From Acorus gramineus (Eukaryota > Streptophyta > Magnoliopsida > Acorales > Acoraceae), in assembly GCA_030737835.1 (NCBI GenBank), contig JAUJYN010000014.1, positions 1 to 64,000 on the forward strand: a stretch of 64,000 bases of DNA, in the 5' to 3' direction. Numbering within the stretch: the stretch's first letter is position 1; every line of letters starts with the position of its first letter. Positions 9,239-20,603 of the stretch are shown here, in pieces. The position numbers and the translations under genes were made by a program. The notes under the pieces are model-generated. The model worked only from the letters and a program-made list of their open reading frames with translations. It made no database searches and was not told where the DNA came from.

Positions 9239-10713
9239 CTGGGGCACCATAGTAAATATTAACCTGTTTCATATGAAAACTGTGTAAGCATGATAATCTG
9301 TAGGATGCATGCCACCCTAGATTTGTATGCTAGGAACTTATACCCTTAGGCCCGTATAAGATCATGCACCCTGTTATCATGTTTCCATGCTAGGAAAGCC
9401 CCAACCGATGCATGTTCCCATTTAGTTTAATTTATTTAAATAAAATGCGAGCATGTGATTATTAGCCTGTTTTAGCGAATATCATAGGGGAGGGGCCTCA
9501 CGAGGACAGCGGTGAGACCCGGGCTAGGGTACTCCGTGTTCCTTGTTTGGTTGTCGGGATGTCCTATATCGGGACCTCACGCTGCCCTCCCAAGGATTCT
9601 TTCCCCGTTAATATTCCAACCCTGTTATAACTATTATGCATGTTCCCCGCATCTTGGTTATGCGCCCCAGAGGAATTTTGAGGAATTCAGGACATCAGAG
9701 TTGTTATGATGTGTTGTCTGCGGATCCGAGTGGATCATATGCGATGGATAGGCTGTTCTGTTCCCTTCGTTGGATCCGTGTAGAGACTACCCCGGCGTTG
9801 GAAAGGCTGTCCCGTGCAGGGGCTCCCATCAGTAGGCACCTCCTGATTTGGTAGAAGGACTGTGCTGAATGTGGGAGTGGCCAAACGACCTACGGAGTGG
9901 GGAGAGACTATCGGTGGACCAAGGGTGACCAACAGCCTTGTCAGTCCCAAGAGCCTAGGTCACCTATTGTGGGTGAGGGTATGGTGGGCCGGCGATGTGG
10001 TGACCCACTGGATTGTAAGTCCCAATATCCTTGGTCACCCAGTGAGGGTGAGGGTGAGGGTGTAGCGGGTTGGCGGTAGCGACCCGCTGGTTTTGTGTAA
10101 TTAGTCCCAACATCCTTGGTTACCCATTGAGAGGTGAGGGTGAGGGTGTAGTGGGTTGGTGGTAGCGACCCACTGGGTTGTGGAGTTGTTGCCATTTTGT
10201 GGCTTGAGTAATGTGATTGTGGATTAATAATATCTGGTTGTGGTTAATATATATTGTGGGGCTTGGGTTGTGCTGTTCACTGAGCGTGTGGCTCACCCCT
10301 CGCATAATATTTTCTCCAGTGTCATCTGAGTCGGATCTGGAGGAGGAGCTCCCCGAGGGAATTCATCAGTAGCGGAGTAGCGCCACGTCCCGCGAGTATC
10401 AGATGCTATCAGCATCCCTTTCGCTTGTATGTATTATATTCTGTGCTTGGGCACGTGTTTGTATTTTATTTGGATGTCTTTGTATATATTGGCTCTCACA
10501 GGACAGTTGATTATGTATCGAGTTTGTAATATGTTTTTGAATTACAGACTCAGTCTTTTAGCTTCCGCTTTTGGTGTATATATTATGGCAGCCCTGCTTT
10601 TGCTGTATGTGTGTCATTTTAGTTGTTGTGTGAGTATGTTGTTGAACTCCTGTTTACTGATATCATATATACACTTGCCGCGTCCCGGGGTCGGCCGGCC
10701 CTGGGGCGTGACA

Positions 10714-11865
10714 TTCATATTATCACACAAGACACATGCAAACAACTCCTTGACATACAATCGAGCAAAACTGCCAAACCTGCTGCAACCAGCCCTACTA
10801 TTTGATATCCACAACACCAAATACACATCCCAAAATTATCATAAATCATACACATTCTCTAATATGTTGGGATCATAATCCATGAAGACATTAGAACCTA
10901 ATTGTTCCTCTACAAGCCAGAAATAAATTATTTCCAGAAGCAAGTCAATTCCTACGCGAATCTAGACAGGCCATGCAAAATAGGTTCTAACTTGAATCAC
11001 AGATATCATAATGACCCCAAATTTCATATATAACAACTAGACACATAGATGATCATATCATATACAGACATAATCCTAATACTGTGCCTCAAAATACTAG
11101 ATTCACTGAAATCTTTAAAAGACAGAGAGCTGCCTTACCAAAATAGGGAGAGGAAAATGGGGAGATGCGGGGCTCTTGACACACCCACGACCACCTCGAC
11201 CATCACCATCACTACCACCAGCTCCTTTGCTGCTCCTCAAGCCTTCTTGGCTGAAAACAGGGGGGGAGGGGAGGGCGTGAGAGGGAGCTAGAGAGAAGGG
11301 AATCAACAACAACCACAACAACAACAACACACTCATGCACACACACTAACCCATCATTGATTTCCTCTTCATGCACCTCATCCTTCTTCTTCTTCTTCTC
11401 CTTCATTACAATTAATCACAAGAGAGAGGGAGAGGAGCAAAACAAATAGCCTCGGATGGCTTTTGCTTGAGAAGGGGAGAGAGAGAGAGACAGACACACA
11501 CTAAAAAGGGGGGTATTCAATGGGCATAAAGGGGGTTGGTGGTGGGTTGACAAGTCAACCCAACCACACTACCAAACAAAATTACATGCCATGACTTGGT
11601 CAATGAAACCCACTTAGACGTGTGCATTTTCTCACAACCATCCAAATCAGTAATGACCAAACCCGGATACAATTCAGAACCACATATTTTTCCCAAACGA
11701 TATCGGAATTCAATGAAATTTTTATGGGCAGTACAAAACAGTACCAGGACCCATAATATGCAGTTAGATTTTCAATCAGAGTACTCCAACTCCTGCAGGT
11801 GGCTAAAAGCTAAAATTTTAGCGACTCCGATCGAAAAAAAGGCTCCAAATGACACATGCATAACA
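10714..11865 (-). mobile_element. Partial type-B LTR, reverse, host of E1
   Basis: Read on the minus strand it begins TGTTATGCATGTGTCATTTG at 11865 and runs to 10714, where E1 interrupts it; the remainder should lie left of the window. It matches R's LTR (about 56990-58108). It contains the exon 2 region with CAC/CCA-rich sequence (about 11180-11260), CT/GA-rich leader repeats (11385-11500) and the U3. At its right it abuts Tat-like sequence, so it appears to have inserted in that element. Confidence 0.8.
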
Positions 11866-13646
11866 TTTTTAGCCATCCAAGGACTGGTAGAATTCACCTG
11901 TAGGGGGGTGGCTAGTTGATTGCATCCATCTGGTGGCAGGCAGCTAGTCGGGTTTAGCCGCCCTTGGCCTGGGACAATTTTCTGATTCTGCCATTTATCT
12001 GCTGCTGTTAAAGGTCCTTGTGAGTGTTTGTTCAACCTTCAAAACCTGTAAAAACATATTTTCCATGGACCAAGTGTTAAATCTGTCTGAATTGTGCCCC
12101 TATACTGACTTTCGAGTTCTTGTTTGAATTGTCAAGGGCTACGACCCATCTAAGGTAGTAAAGCAAAGAAAAAGATGCGAGAAGCCGTGTCCGGTATACA
12201 AAGGAGGGAGCCTAGATGGCTCTGAGTGTGAGGATAATGTGAGAATGGAAAAGTTTTAGGTGTGAACGAGAGTGGGGCAGTTTTCCTTCTCAAGTGTGTG
12301 TGGAAGGGTATGAAATGAAAGTAATGGGGGCAATTTTTTTTTTGGCATGGGAGTTAATTGAGAAAATTGAATGCCTAAATGTTTGGAAAAGGAAAATACA
12401 ATCTTATGCCTAAGTGTGAGTGACATAAGGGAGCATTTTAGTTTTTCAAAGGATCTTTTATGTGGAAGGGCGATGTTTTCAATTTTCTAAAGTAAAAGAT
12501 GCCATCAAGTCCTTGAAGAGGGGTCCTTGTGGTCATCCATGTCCAAACTAGGATTGTATTTGAAAGGTGTTGGCTTCAGGTGTTAATTTCTCAAGTTCAT
12601 GGTTCTCAAATACTTGATCATATTATTCTAAACATGCTAGGAAATCCATGAATGCACCAAGATTTACGTCAAGTAAGCTTCCTTTAGACAGGCAAGTGTT
12701 TTAAGTGAACTCATGTGAGTGTGTGCTGTTATAAATGTCACGCCCCAGGGCGGCCGTCCCCGAGACGTGGCAGGTATATATAATATCAGCTGTCTATACT
12801 AGAGATCAATAAAATACCCTAAACAATATCGAAATGACAACACATACAATAAGGTGGCTGACATAATATATACAAATAGCGGAAGCTCAAATGACTGAGT
12901 CTGTAATTCAAAGACAAATTACAGACCCGATACATAATCAACTGTCCTGTGAGAGCCAATATATATACAATGACATCCAAATACAAACGTGTGCCCAAGC
13001 ACGGATAACAATACATACAATCAAAAGGGGATGCTGATGGCCTCTCACTTGCAGAACGTGACGCTGCTCCGCTACTGCTGATGTGCCTCGGGGAGCTCCT
13101 CCTTCAGATCCGACTCAGATATCGCTGGAGAAAAGAATATGCGAGGGGTGAGCCACACGCTCAGTGAATAGCACAACCCATGCATCACAATTCATATCAA
13201 CCGTATATAATTCATAGCCCCTATCTCGGAAGCAACTACACATTCTAGTGGGTCGTTTCATCGCCAACCCACCTCCCCCCTCACCCTCACCCTTTCCGGG
13301 GGGTGACATGGGCCTCTTGGGGCATACTAGACTGCTCTCCACCCCTGGTCCACCCGGTAGCCTCTCCCACCCTCGTGGCCTCGACCTAGTCCACTCCAAC
13401 TACTAATACTGTCCGACACATCGGAGGTACTTACGGACGGGAGCCCTCTGTCAGGTCAGCCAAAGCCGGGGAGTCCCTACCTCGGATCCAACCAAAAGGA
13501 GAAGACAACCTATTCACACGGATATGATCCTCTTGGATCCGTAGACACCGATTCTAACTCTACTAATGTCATGAATTCTCAAGAATTCCTCCAGGGTGCA
13601 TAACTAAGATGCGGGGAAACATATATTATAACAACAAGGTTATAAT

Positions 13647-16450
13647 TGTCACGCCCCAGGCGTCTCCGAGACGTGGCAATAATAATATGCAATATCAGTT
13701 ATCAATACATGAGGTCAATAAGGACACCAAAACAATACACAAGGCAGCAAAGCAAGATAAAGATAACTGACTGAAAAGCGGAACCATAATATATAACTAC
13801 GTCTGTAAATCAAAAACATTATTATAGACCTGAATACACAATCACTGTCTTGTGGAAGCCAAGTCTAAACCAAAGAAAAATACAACCTGTGCCACATGCA
13901 CGATTTACAAAACATAAAATGACTCTAGGAATGCTGACAGCCTCGCACTCGCCACCCGCCGGAAGAACGCTCCACGCCCATAAGACCACGCCACAGGAAA
14001 GCTCCAACTCCACGCCCAACACTGCCCCTGAAAAGAAACAGTATGCGAGGGGTGAGCTACAAGCTCAGTGAGTGGCTGGAAACCAATCACCATCTATAGA
14101 TCAATACATAAATCAGTTCCCTTTTTCAAGGAAAAACATGGGTAGAAACCCAGTGGATCACTGGGTCACGCGGCAGCGCGACCAACCTCACCCCCACCCT
14201 CACTCCCGAAAGGAGTCTTTTGGGACTTATGGGGAGAGACCATACCGTCGGTCGAAGAGACCCGGATTTACTGGTCTAGGGACCATGCCGTCGGTTGAAG
14301 AGACCCAGACTTACTGGTCTCCTCAACACTATTTGATCATCTACATCTAGACAATCGCCCATCGATGTCCCTCAACATCGATCACAAGACCTAACCCAGC
14401 ATCTATGGGAACGGTCGAAGACGAATGGGTCACGATGGACGTGTCTTCACCTCATCCACACCCTCACTCCTGAAAGGAGACATCTTGGGACTTTGGGAGA
14501 GACTTAGACTGCTCTACACCCCTGGTCCACCGGTAGCCTCTCCCTGGCCTCTAACGTCGGGGATGTCACTACACGGATCCAACGAAGGGGAGAGCGATTC
14601 CACGCTCGTGACATCATTCGTTAACCCTCTTCCGGGTAGCCTCTACCTGGCCACACACTCAGTGTATGGCACCAACTATGCATCACAAATCAAATTAACC
14701 TCAAATCATTTATAATCTCTAAGTGGCAATAACTACACAATCCAATGGGTCGCTACATCGCCGACCCACCACACCCACACCCTCACCCTCACAGGGTAAC
14801 ATGGGCTTTTGGGACTGACTAGGTTGTTAATCACCCTTGGTCCACCGATAGTGTCTCCTCCACTCCGTAGGCCGCCTGGTCTACTCCCACAATTCAGCAC
14901 AGTCCGAACCCAAATCAGAAGGTGCCTACTGATGGGAGCCCTCTGTCAGAAAGGCCTGTCTAACGCTGGGGCAGTCTCTATACGGATCCAACGAAGGGAA
15001 AAGAAACAGCCTATCCACACGTATACGATCCACTTGGATCCGCGGTATTCCCTTAACTGGAAAAAAGAAACCTTGGGAGGGCACCATGAGGTCCCGATAT
15101 AGGATATCCCGACAACCAAACAAGGAACACGGAGTACCCTAGCCCGGGTCTCAACGCTGACTTCGCAAGGCCCCTTAATCCAGAGAAGGGAGACTCTACT
15201 AATGTCATGAATTCTTCAGCGCATAACTAAGATGCGGGGAACATATATAATAACCACCAGGTTGTAATACTTACTAAGGCATGCAAAAATACCATAAGTT
15301 CGCATTTAATTTAATAAATTAAACTAATAGGACACATGCATAGGTCGAGGCTTTCCTAGCATGAAACATAGTGACAGGATGCATTGGCCTTTACACATAT
15401 CATAAGGGGCAAGTATCCCTAACATACAGGGTCTAGGGTGGCATGCATAGCATCATATTGATCATATAAGGGTGCATGCATAGCTTCTACATATAATAGC
15501 TAGGGGACCCCATCGATGCGCGACGCGCGTCTACGCGGGTCGAGCGCATCCCTAGAGAGGGGGGGGGGATTGGAATCAAACCACTCACCTTACAACCCGG
15601 GACCTCGCGCATCCCATCTGACGAGATCTGCAAGGTAGGGGCACGAAAGGGGGAGGTTCGGGGGCCCTTCGCGCACCGAAACTCCGCCATCGGGACCACC
15701 ACCACCACCACCACCTCTCCTCGGCCTCCTCAGCCCTCCATGGCAGCAAAACAGGGGGGGGAACATGCAAAGGGAGCTTGAGAGAGAGGGGAACAAACAC
15801 AACACACAACACTTGAACAAACCCTCATGCACAAGCACCACCTCCTTCACCATCTCTCTTAGGGAAAAACACAAACACATGGGGGGCTTTGTGTGGGAGG
15901 GAGAGGGACCAGAAATGCTGGTCGACGAGGGGAGTGAGAGGGGAAGAGAGAGAGAGGAGATATTTATCACAAATATCTTAAGAGGGAAAGACTAAGTTGC
16001 CCTTCGACTAGAAATTCTGCGCAAGCTTCACTGGAACAGCCATAACTTCCCCGATACAGCTCCGAATTGCTTGATTCCAAGACCGATGGAAAGCTAAGAA
16101 GATTATCTACAACTTTCAAGTTTTGTGACAAGATCAAATAATCTCTCCAGCTATTCCGAAATTAGAGCTAAACATCCAGCAGGGCTGCTGCCAGAATTTC
16201 CATCCCCGGGGTATACTTGGAAAAATACCCATAACTTTTACTACAGGAGTCCAGTTGATCTAATTCCACTTCTGTACGAAAGCTAACTCAATAATGGACA
16301 TCTCATAGTAAACTCATATTTAAACCTCTTCATCTTGGATTTTAACAAAATCAAATCCAAATACCAAATCAGGAATACATAACTTATAAGAAAAAAAATT
16401 ATGTACCCCAATTTTCAAACAGAGCGCTCCAAAATGACAAAGGCACAACA
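13647..16450 (-). mobile_element. S3: solo type-D LTR, reverse
   Basis: Minus-strand start TGTTGTGCCTTTGTCATTTT at 16450, end CTGGGGCGTGACA at 13647, TSD ATAAT at 13642-13646 and 16451-16455. The type-D start is shared with S6. The CCACCACCACC exon 2 region lies at about 15690-15720 and the mini-exon/HP1 block at 15515-15627. Unlike S2 it lacks the long GC tract. Confidence 0.94.
15515..15627 (-). promoter_or_regulatory. LTR mini-exon and HP1 in S3 (type D)
   Basis: Minus strand: acceptor CTTGCAG, mini-exon 15627 down to 15589 (39 nt), donor GTGAGT. HP1 15515-15550 has outer stem GATGCG/CGCATC and inner stem CGACCCGCG/CGCGCGTCG with one mismatch. The sequence differs from type A but the fold is the same. 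Confidence 0.5.
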
Positions 16451-16675
16451 ATAATATTCTCTAAGGCATGCTCGCATTTTGATTTAATTAGATTAAACTA
16501 GATGGGAACATGCATGGTTCGGGGCTTGGTGTCTAGGCATGCATAGGCCTCTATATATGACATATGGGTGCATATCCCTAGCATACAAGTCTAAGGTGGC
16601 ATGGATATATCATATTAATCATGCATACATAGCTTTACATTTATTACATGTTAATACACAATTATGGTGCCCCAG

Positions 16676-16775
16676 GGGAGGGAAATGCACGCGTACGTGC
16701 ATCGAACACCTCCCTACTGGGTTGGATTGTCCCACTCACCGTAACCCGAGTCGCTACGTGACAGTCCGTCAAGAT
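16676..16775 (-). promoter_or_regulatory. HP1 with decayed mini-exon acceptor in S2
   Basis: HP1 16676-16714: outer GGGAGG/CCTCCC and inner ATGCACG/CGTGCAT, a perfect 7-bp stem different in sequence from other type-A copies. The acceptor reads CTTGCAT instead of CTTGCAG, so it is lost, but the interval to the donor is still 36 nt. Confidence 0.5.
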
Positions 16776-16909
16776 ATGCAAGACATGGGCATTCAATATG
16801 GTGAGTAAACTACACAATTACATAAGAAATTTACTAGAAATACCCAATACTCGGACAAGCATGCATACGGACCCGCACGCATGCGAGCACGCGCGTACGC
16901 ATAAGAGTC

Positions 16910-17350
16910 TGAGTGCCCGACACCCTCCCGAACCCACGGGAAGCCATACGCACGGCCACCCGCACGCGCACGCATGAATGCGCACGCTCGCACACGCCCC
17001 TGCGCCCTGGGCGCACTACAGTGCCCTTGCCCGCGCGCCCAGATGCGCTGCTGCGCCCCTGCCCGCGCTCCCAGGCACGCTGCCGCGCGTGCGCATGCTC
17101 ACACGCCCTCGTGCACCGCGCGTCCAGCCCTGGCGTACCCGCGCGCACTGCGCCCCCGCGCAGCACCCCCACGCGCACCGCGCGCACCCCCACGCGCAGC
17201 ACTCCGTGCGCACGCCCGCGCTCACGCCCGCGCATCTGCGCGTACGCGCGCGCGCTAGCCAGCGCGCCCGTCTGCGCCCTCCAGCGCCTGCCTGCATGCG
17301 CAGACTCGCGCGCATGCGCGCGGATGACCCCGCACGCGCACCCGGGCCCC
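16910..17350. repeat. GC-rich alternating tract in S2
   Basis: CpG-rich low-complexity sequence in the standard LTR position; overlapping long open frames here are not genes. Confidence 0.8.
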
Positions 17351-17739
17351 TTCCCCCCCCTCCTCAGCCCTCCCACACCCCCTAACACCCATGCATAGCA
17401 TGCATACCCAATTTCACACCCTAAACAAGCATCTAAACAAGAATAGGGAGGAGAAGGACTCACCCAAGAGAGGAAGAACAAAGGGAGGAACTCGGGTGCC
17501 CTTCGCGCACCAAATCGCCACCACCAAGACCACCACCACCAAGACCACCCTCAGCCCTAACAAAGGCTGAAAACAGGGGAGAAGGGAAACCATGAGAGGG
17601 AGGTAAACAAAGGGGAAAGCAAAACAAAAACCATAGGAAGATAGATCCAAGCCTCACCTTTCTTTTTCCCTTCAATGGCTTTCTTTTTTTCTTCTCCTAC
17701 TAGCTCTAATGGTGGATAAATAAGAAGATGAGATGTGGA

Positions 17740-17770
<31 letters not shown>

Positions 17771-18231
17771 AGAGAAAGAAGAGGTGGACGCCTAAGTGGT
17801 TGCACACACACACACACACACTCACACACTTAGAAAAAATTAGGTTTAGGTGGGTTTGACTTTGAGTCAACCTAACCACACAAACAAACAAAAGAGTTTG
17901 ACCAAGTCAATGGTCAAACTTGACTTGGTCAAAGTCTTCTTTGACTTGGTCAAGTCTCCCTTTGACATTCCCGCTCGGTCAAAACCCGGATACGATTCGG
18001 AACTGCCAAATTCTGAACGTTACCGGAATTCGATGAAATTTTCGTGAGTGGTTTGAAATGGCACCAGGACACATAATGTGCAGTTAGATTTTCAATCGGA
18101 GTTCTCAAGCTCATGATGATAGCTAAAAGTCCAAAATTTTAGCGGTTCCGATCGAAAAAAAGAAATAGTTGAAAAACTGCCAGAAATGTCCCAAAGGTGC
18201 CCGGAAGGCTAAAAGTGACACATATATAACA

Positions 18232-19041
18232 ATAAACATAGGAAAAGGTCTATCTTTGGTTGAGATTTCGTCTTTCCAAGTAGACATAGTTCAATTCCAA
18301 CTCCATAGCAAAAAATAAAAGGGTGGGGGTTAATGGGGTAAGAGTAATATCTTCCTTTGGGGTAGTATTTTAGAATTGTCCTAGTCTGGCACATGTCTTT
18401 ACTTCCTAGGTCCCTCTGGCTTTCTTCTTTTTACCACTTCTTTATTTGGGTGGAGAGTATAGCTTGAGGGGCGTATACCTGTGTTTCGAGTGGAGAGTAC
18501 AATCTGTTTACTTGGATGTGTACTAGTATAGCCTTTTGTTCAGCATATGCTGTGAGTAAAGGCGTTTGCGCCTCCTAATGTAGAGAGTTTAACCCGTTGC
18601 CTGGGTGTTGTTTTGATCTTTGACCTCACATTGCCTTTGTTTTGTTTTGAGGGGGGGGGGCTTTTCTTTTTTTCACCCTTGTTCTTTTCTGCTTCCCCTC
18701 TAGAAGTGTTTATACAGTGCCAGAGCCAGTTTTGGGACATATGCTAGGTTTGAGTAATCCCTCATTTTGCCTTTGTGTTGATACGAGTGGGATCGAGAAA
18801 TAAGGGGAGATGCTTTGGGTTTATAAAATTGTCCCAGTCTACAGGGTAGGCAATTTCTCCTTTTATCAGATAAACCAGTTCCTAAGTCATACTGGTGTGA
18901 TGGAGGTGGCATGAGTGGTGAATATACGAGTTTAAATAAAATACAAGTTATCTTTGAGAGTCTTACAATTCTATCATCAGGTTTAAACACTGGAAATCAC
19001 AGGAAGGAAGAATAATATTTCTCAAGTATTGAGAGTTTCTA
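18232..19041 (-). other. Noncoding 3' region of Tat-like element
   Basis: No coding similarity seen. It lies downstream (minus sense) of the integrase tail and continues at 12735-11866 beyond the S2 insertion. A G10 run is at about 18650-18660. Tat-type elements commonly have long noncoding stretches between pol and the 3' LTR; that this is one is inferred. Confidence 0.5.
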
Positions 19042-19305
19042 TACATGAAATTTCTTTAGATAAAGTGCATTCCACGAACCTGAGACTTCGACTCCTTCAG
19101 CGTTCACCAAGCGGTAGGCATTCCCGGAATAGGCATGGGTGATCACATAGGGTCCCTCCCATGTGGGTTGCAGCTTGCCTTTGGGGTGGGGCTGCCTTGA
19201 TGGCATGATTTGCTTGAGTACAAGCTCTCCAATTTTAAATCTTCTCTCTATTACTTTATTTTCAAATGCCCTTGCCACCCTCCTCTGGTACGCCAGGGTC
19301 CGCGG
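19042..19305 (-). pseudogene. pol: Integrase C-terminal fragment, Tat/Ogre type
   Basis: Minus-strand frame reading LAYQRRVARAFENKV, then RRFKIGELVLKQIMP, KGKLQPTWEGPYVI, GNAYRL and SWNALYLKKFHV before the stop at about 19041. This is the C-terminal DNA-binding part of Tat/Ogre-lineage integrases (GDLVL...GK..P.WEGPY...AYRL...WN...L..Y). The catalytic DDE core is absent. Directly upstream is a tandem-repeat array rather than integrase, so the element is internally deleted or rearranged. The short open stretch is undamaged over about 80 codons. Confidence 0.88.
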
Positions 19306-19314
19306 CTCTTAATT

Positions 19315-19905
19315 TCTTTTTTTTGTTTTGGTTTGTGGGTTCTCTTTTTTTGTTTTATGTAAACAAGTATGTGCACGAATGAGGAATGAAAGCTGTTTAG
19401 CATTTTTTTGGATTTTTGTTTTTGAAAAGCATGGAAACAAATATATACAAGAGTTGGAAAGCATAACCTAATAAACAAATCCTTTTTGTTTTGGTTTTTT
19501 GTGGAAAGCATGTAAACATATGTACAGGAGTTTGGGGATGAAAGCTGTTTAGCATTGTTTTTGGATTTTTGTTTTTGAAAAGCATGGAAACAAATATATA
19601 CAGGATTGGGGCATAAGCTGATAAACAAATATATTTTTTTTTTTGAAAGCATGTAAACAAATATGTACAGGATTTGGAGATGAAAGCTGTTTAGCATTTT
19701 TTTTTTTTGTTTTTGAAAGCATGGAAACAAATATATACAAGATTGAGGAATGAAAGCTGATGAACAAATCTTTTTGTGTTTTTTTTTGTTGTTTTGAAAG
19801 CACGTAAACAAATATGTACAGGAGTTGAAGAAAGCTGTTTAGCATTTTTTTGGATTTTGTTTGTTTTGAAAGCATGTAAACAAATATGTACAGGAGTTGA
19901 AATGA
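19315..19905. repeat. Tandem array, ~142-152 bp units, in Tat-like element
   Basis: About four copies of a unit with AGCTGTTTAGCATTTTTTTG (starts near 19391, 19543, 19685 and 19833). Each unit seems made of two ~70-bp halves sharing GCATGTAAACAAATATGTAC or a variant, with T-rich spacers. It lies where RT and integrase core would be expected. Short minus-strand frames over it are repeat artefacts. Confidence 0.88.
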
Positions 19906-20169
19906 AGGCTTACTTGGGTGGATCAGTCCCAGGCTTGTGGATTTGAACCACTTCTTCGAGTCGGCTAGCCTTTGTGGGCCGACTCATCTCTGGTGGAGGT
20001 TCTGCAGGTTCAGCTCCTTCTTCTCTTGTTCTCTTGGGTTTTCGCCCCTGACCGAGCATATCTTCGGGCGAGTAATTCTTCATCTTGTACGAGTACATCT
20101 CCCACTTGATGTGCATGGCACAGATGGTCCAGTTGTGAACTCGTACTTCGTTGAAGCGTGCCTATCCCC

Positions 20170-20590
20170 AGACAGATACTACTTCTCCATGAGACACGAA
20201 GCGGAGGCATTAGTGTCGGATTGATGAGACAGCTTTGATATCGTCGAGCCAGGTTCTTCCGACAATTAGGGGATGTAGTGACCTGATGTCCATCACCATG
20301 CAATTGACTATGGTGGAGACTGGACCAATTTTTAGAGGAAGTGTCACTAATCCGCAGACGCCTCTCCGTGTGTTGTCGAAAGCGAAGATGAACTCGTCTG
20401 TCGGCTGCAGCTTGTAGGTTCGGCTTTTGATCTTGTTGTAGGCTGAGTAGGTCAGGACATTGGTTTCTGCCTCGGTGTCCACCACGATGTGTTAGAATTC
20501 TCTCCCTCCGAGGCTTGCAGTGATCATAAGGGGTGCTGAGCGTACTCCAGCTGGTGCGACCTCGTCGGGTAGGAAAGCAATGGGGTTGGG
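20170..20590 (-). pseudogene. Second retropepsin domain (PR2) of Tat-like element
   Basis: Minus-strand reading: APLMITASLGG, a stop, then HIVVDTEAETNVLTYSAYNK (active-site region at 20468-20479; DTEA where DTGA is expected), LPLKIGP, then HPLIVGRTWLDDIKAV (about 20236-20270) and RH-stop-CLRFVSHGEVVSVWG (about 20170-20215). The order of motifs is that of a whole aspartic protease domain. It parallels PR1 through the motif after GR.WLD (RHQCLR...WG), which argues for tandem duplication. Two stops and the Gly to Glu change would make it inactive. Aspartic proteases cut retrotransposon polyproteins during particle maturation. Confidence 0.75.
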
Positions 20591-20603
20591 ACCCATGTTG
20601 TTG

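Larger units (their letters stand above)
1..10713 (+). mobile_element. E1: internally deleted Tekay/Del-like chromovirus, left end outside window
   Basis: A Ty3/gypsy LTR retrotransposon with 5' LTR (1-4924, its start beyond the left edge), primer site, gag, a short pol remnant with chromodomain, polypurine tract and 3' LTR (7787-10713). The two LTRs look nearly identical where both are visible (1-969 and 4190-4924 against about 9020-10713), so E1 is relatively young. The interior is only 4925-7786, too short for an autonomous element. Protease, most of RT and most of integrase are missing, so mobilisation would have needed proteins from a relative. The right flank (10714 onward) is a reverse type-B LTR into which E1 inserted; the matching left flank and target-site duplication lie outside the window. 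Confidence 0.9.
7787..10713 (+). mobile_element. 3' LTR of E1 (type A, complete, 2927 bp)
   Basis: TG...CA boundaries, abutting the PPT on the left. Contents in order: U3 with TTCGATCGGAACCGCT; TATA at 8050; a CT-rich leader; putative donor 2 (CCCCTTG/GTAAGCC at 8348); GC tract (about 8480-9030); HP2 (9003-9045); acceptor ending 9140; mini-exon 9141-9175; donor 9176; HP1 (9200-9238); the GACCCGGGCTAGGGTAC module (about 9516-9600); a GAATTC...GAATTC motif (about 9672-9688); a G-quadruplex motif (10046-10069); acceptor TTTCTCCAG ending 10319; and the conserved 3' end. This copy is the reference for type A. Confidence 0.95.
12736..18231 (-). mobile_element. S2: solo type-A LTR, reverse, containing S3
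   Basis: Minus-strand start TGTTATATATGTGTCAC at 18231 and end GGGGCGTGACA at 12736, flanked by ATAAA at 12731-12735 and 18232-18236. Removing S3 and one copy of its TSD leaves about 2.69 kb, similar to other type-A LTRs. A GC tract lies at about 16910-17350, a GA/CA microsatellite at 17748-17832 and the U3 at about 17930-18231. Several GGTCAA/TTGACC repeats occur at 17880-17985. Confidence 0.94.

Noticed and set aside
11866..12735. Unique-looking sequence that might be host DNA
   Set aside because: It is continuous with 18232 onward once S2 is removed (ATAAA duplication) and so belongs to the Tat-like element or its immediate 3' region, though host DNA cannot be fully excluded.
17748..17832. 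GA and CA microsatellites and other simple repeats
   Set aside because: Ordinary microsatellites in the CT/GA-rich LTR leader; no added function seen.
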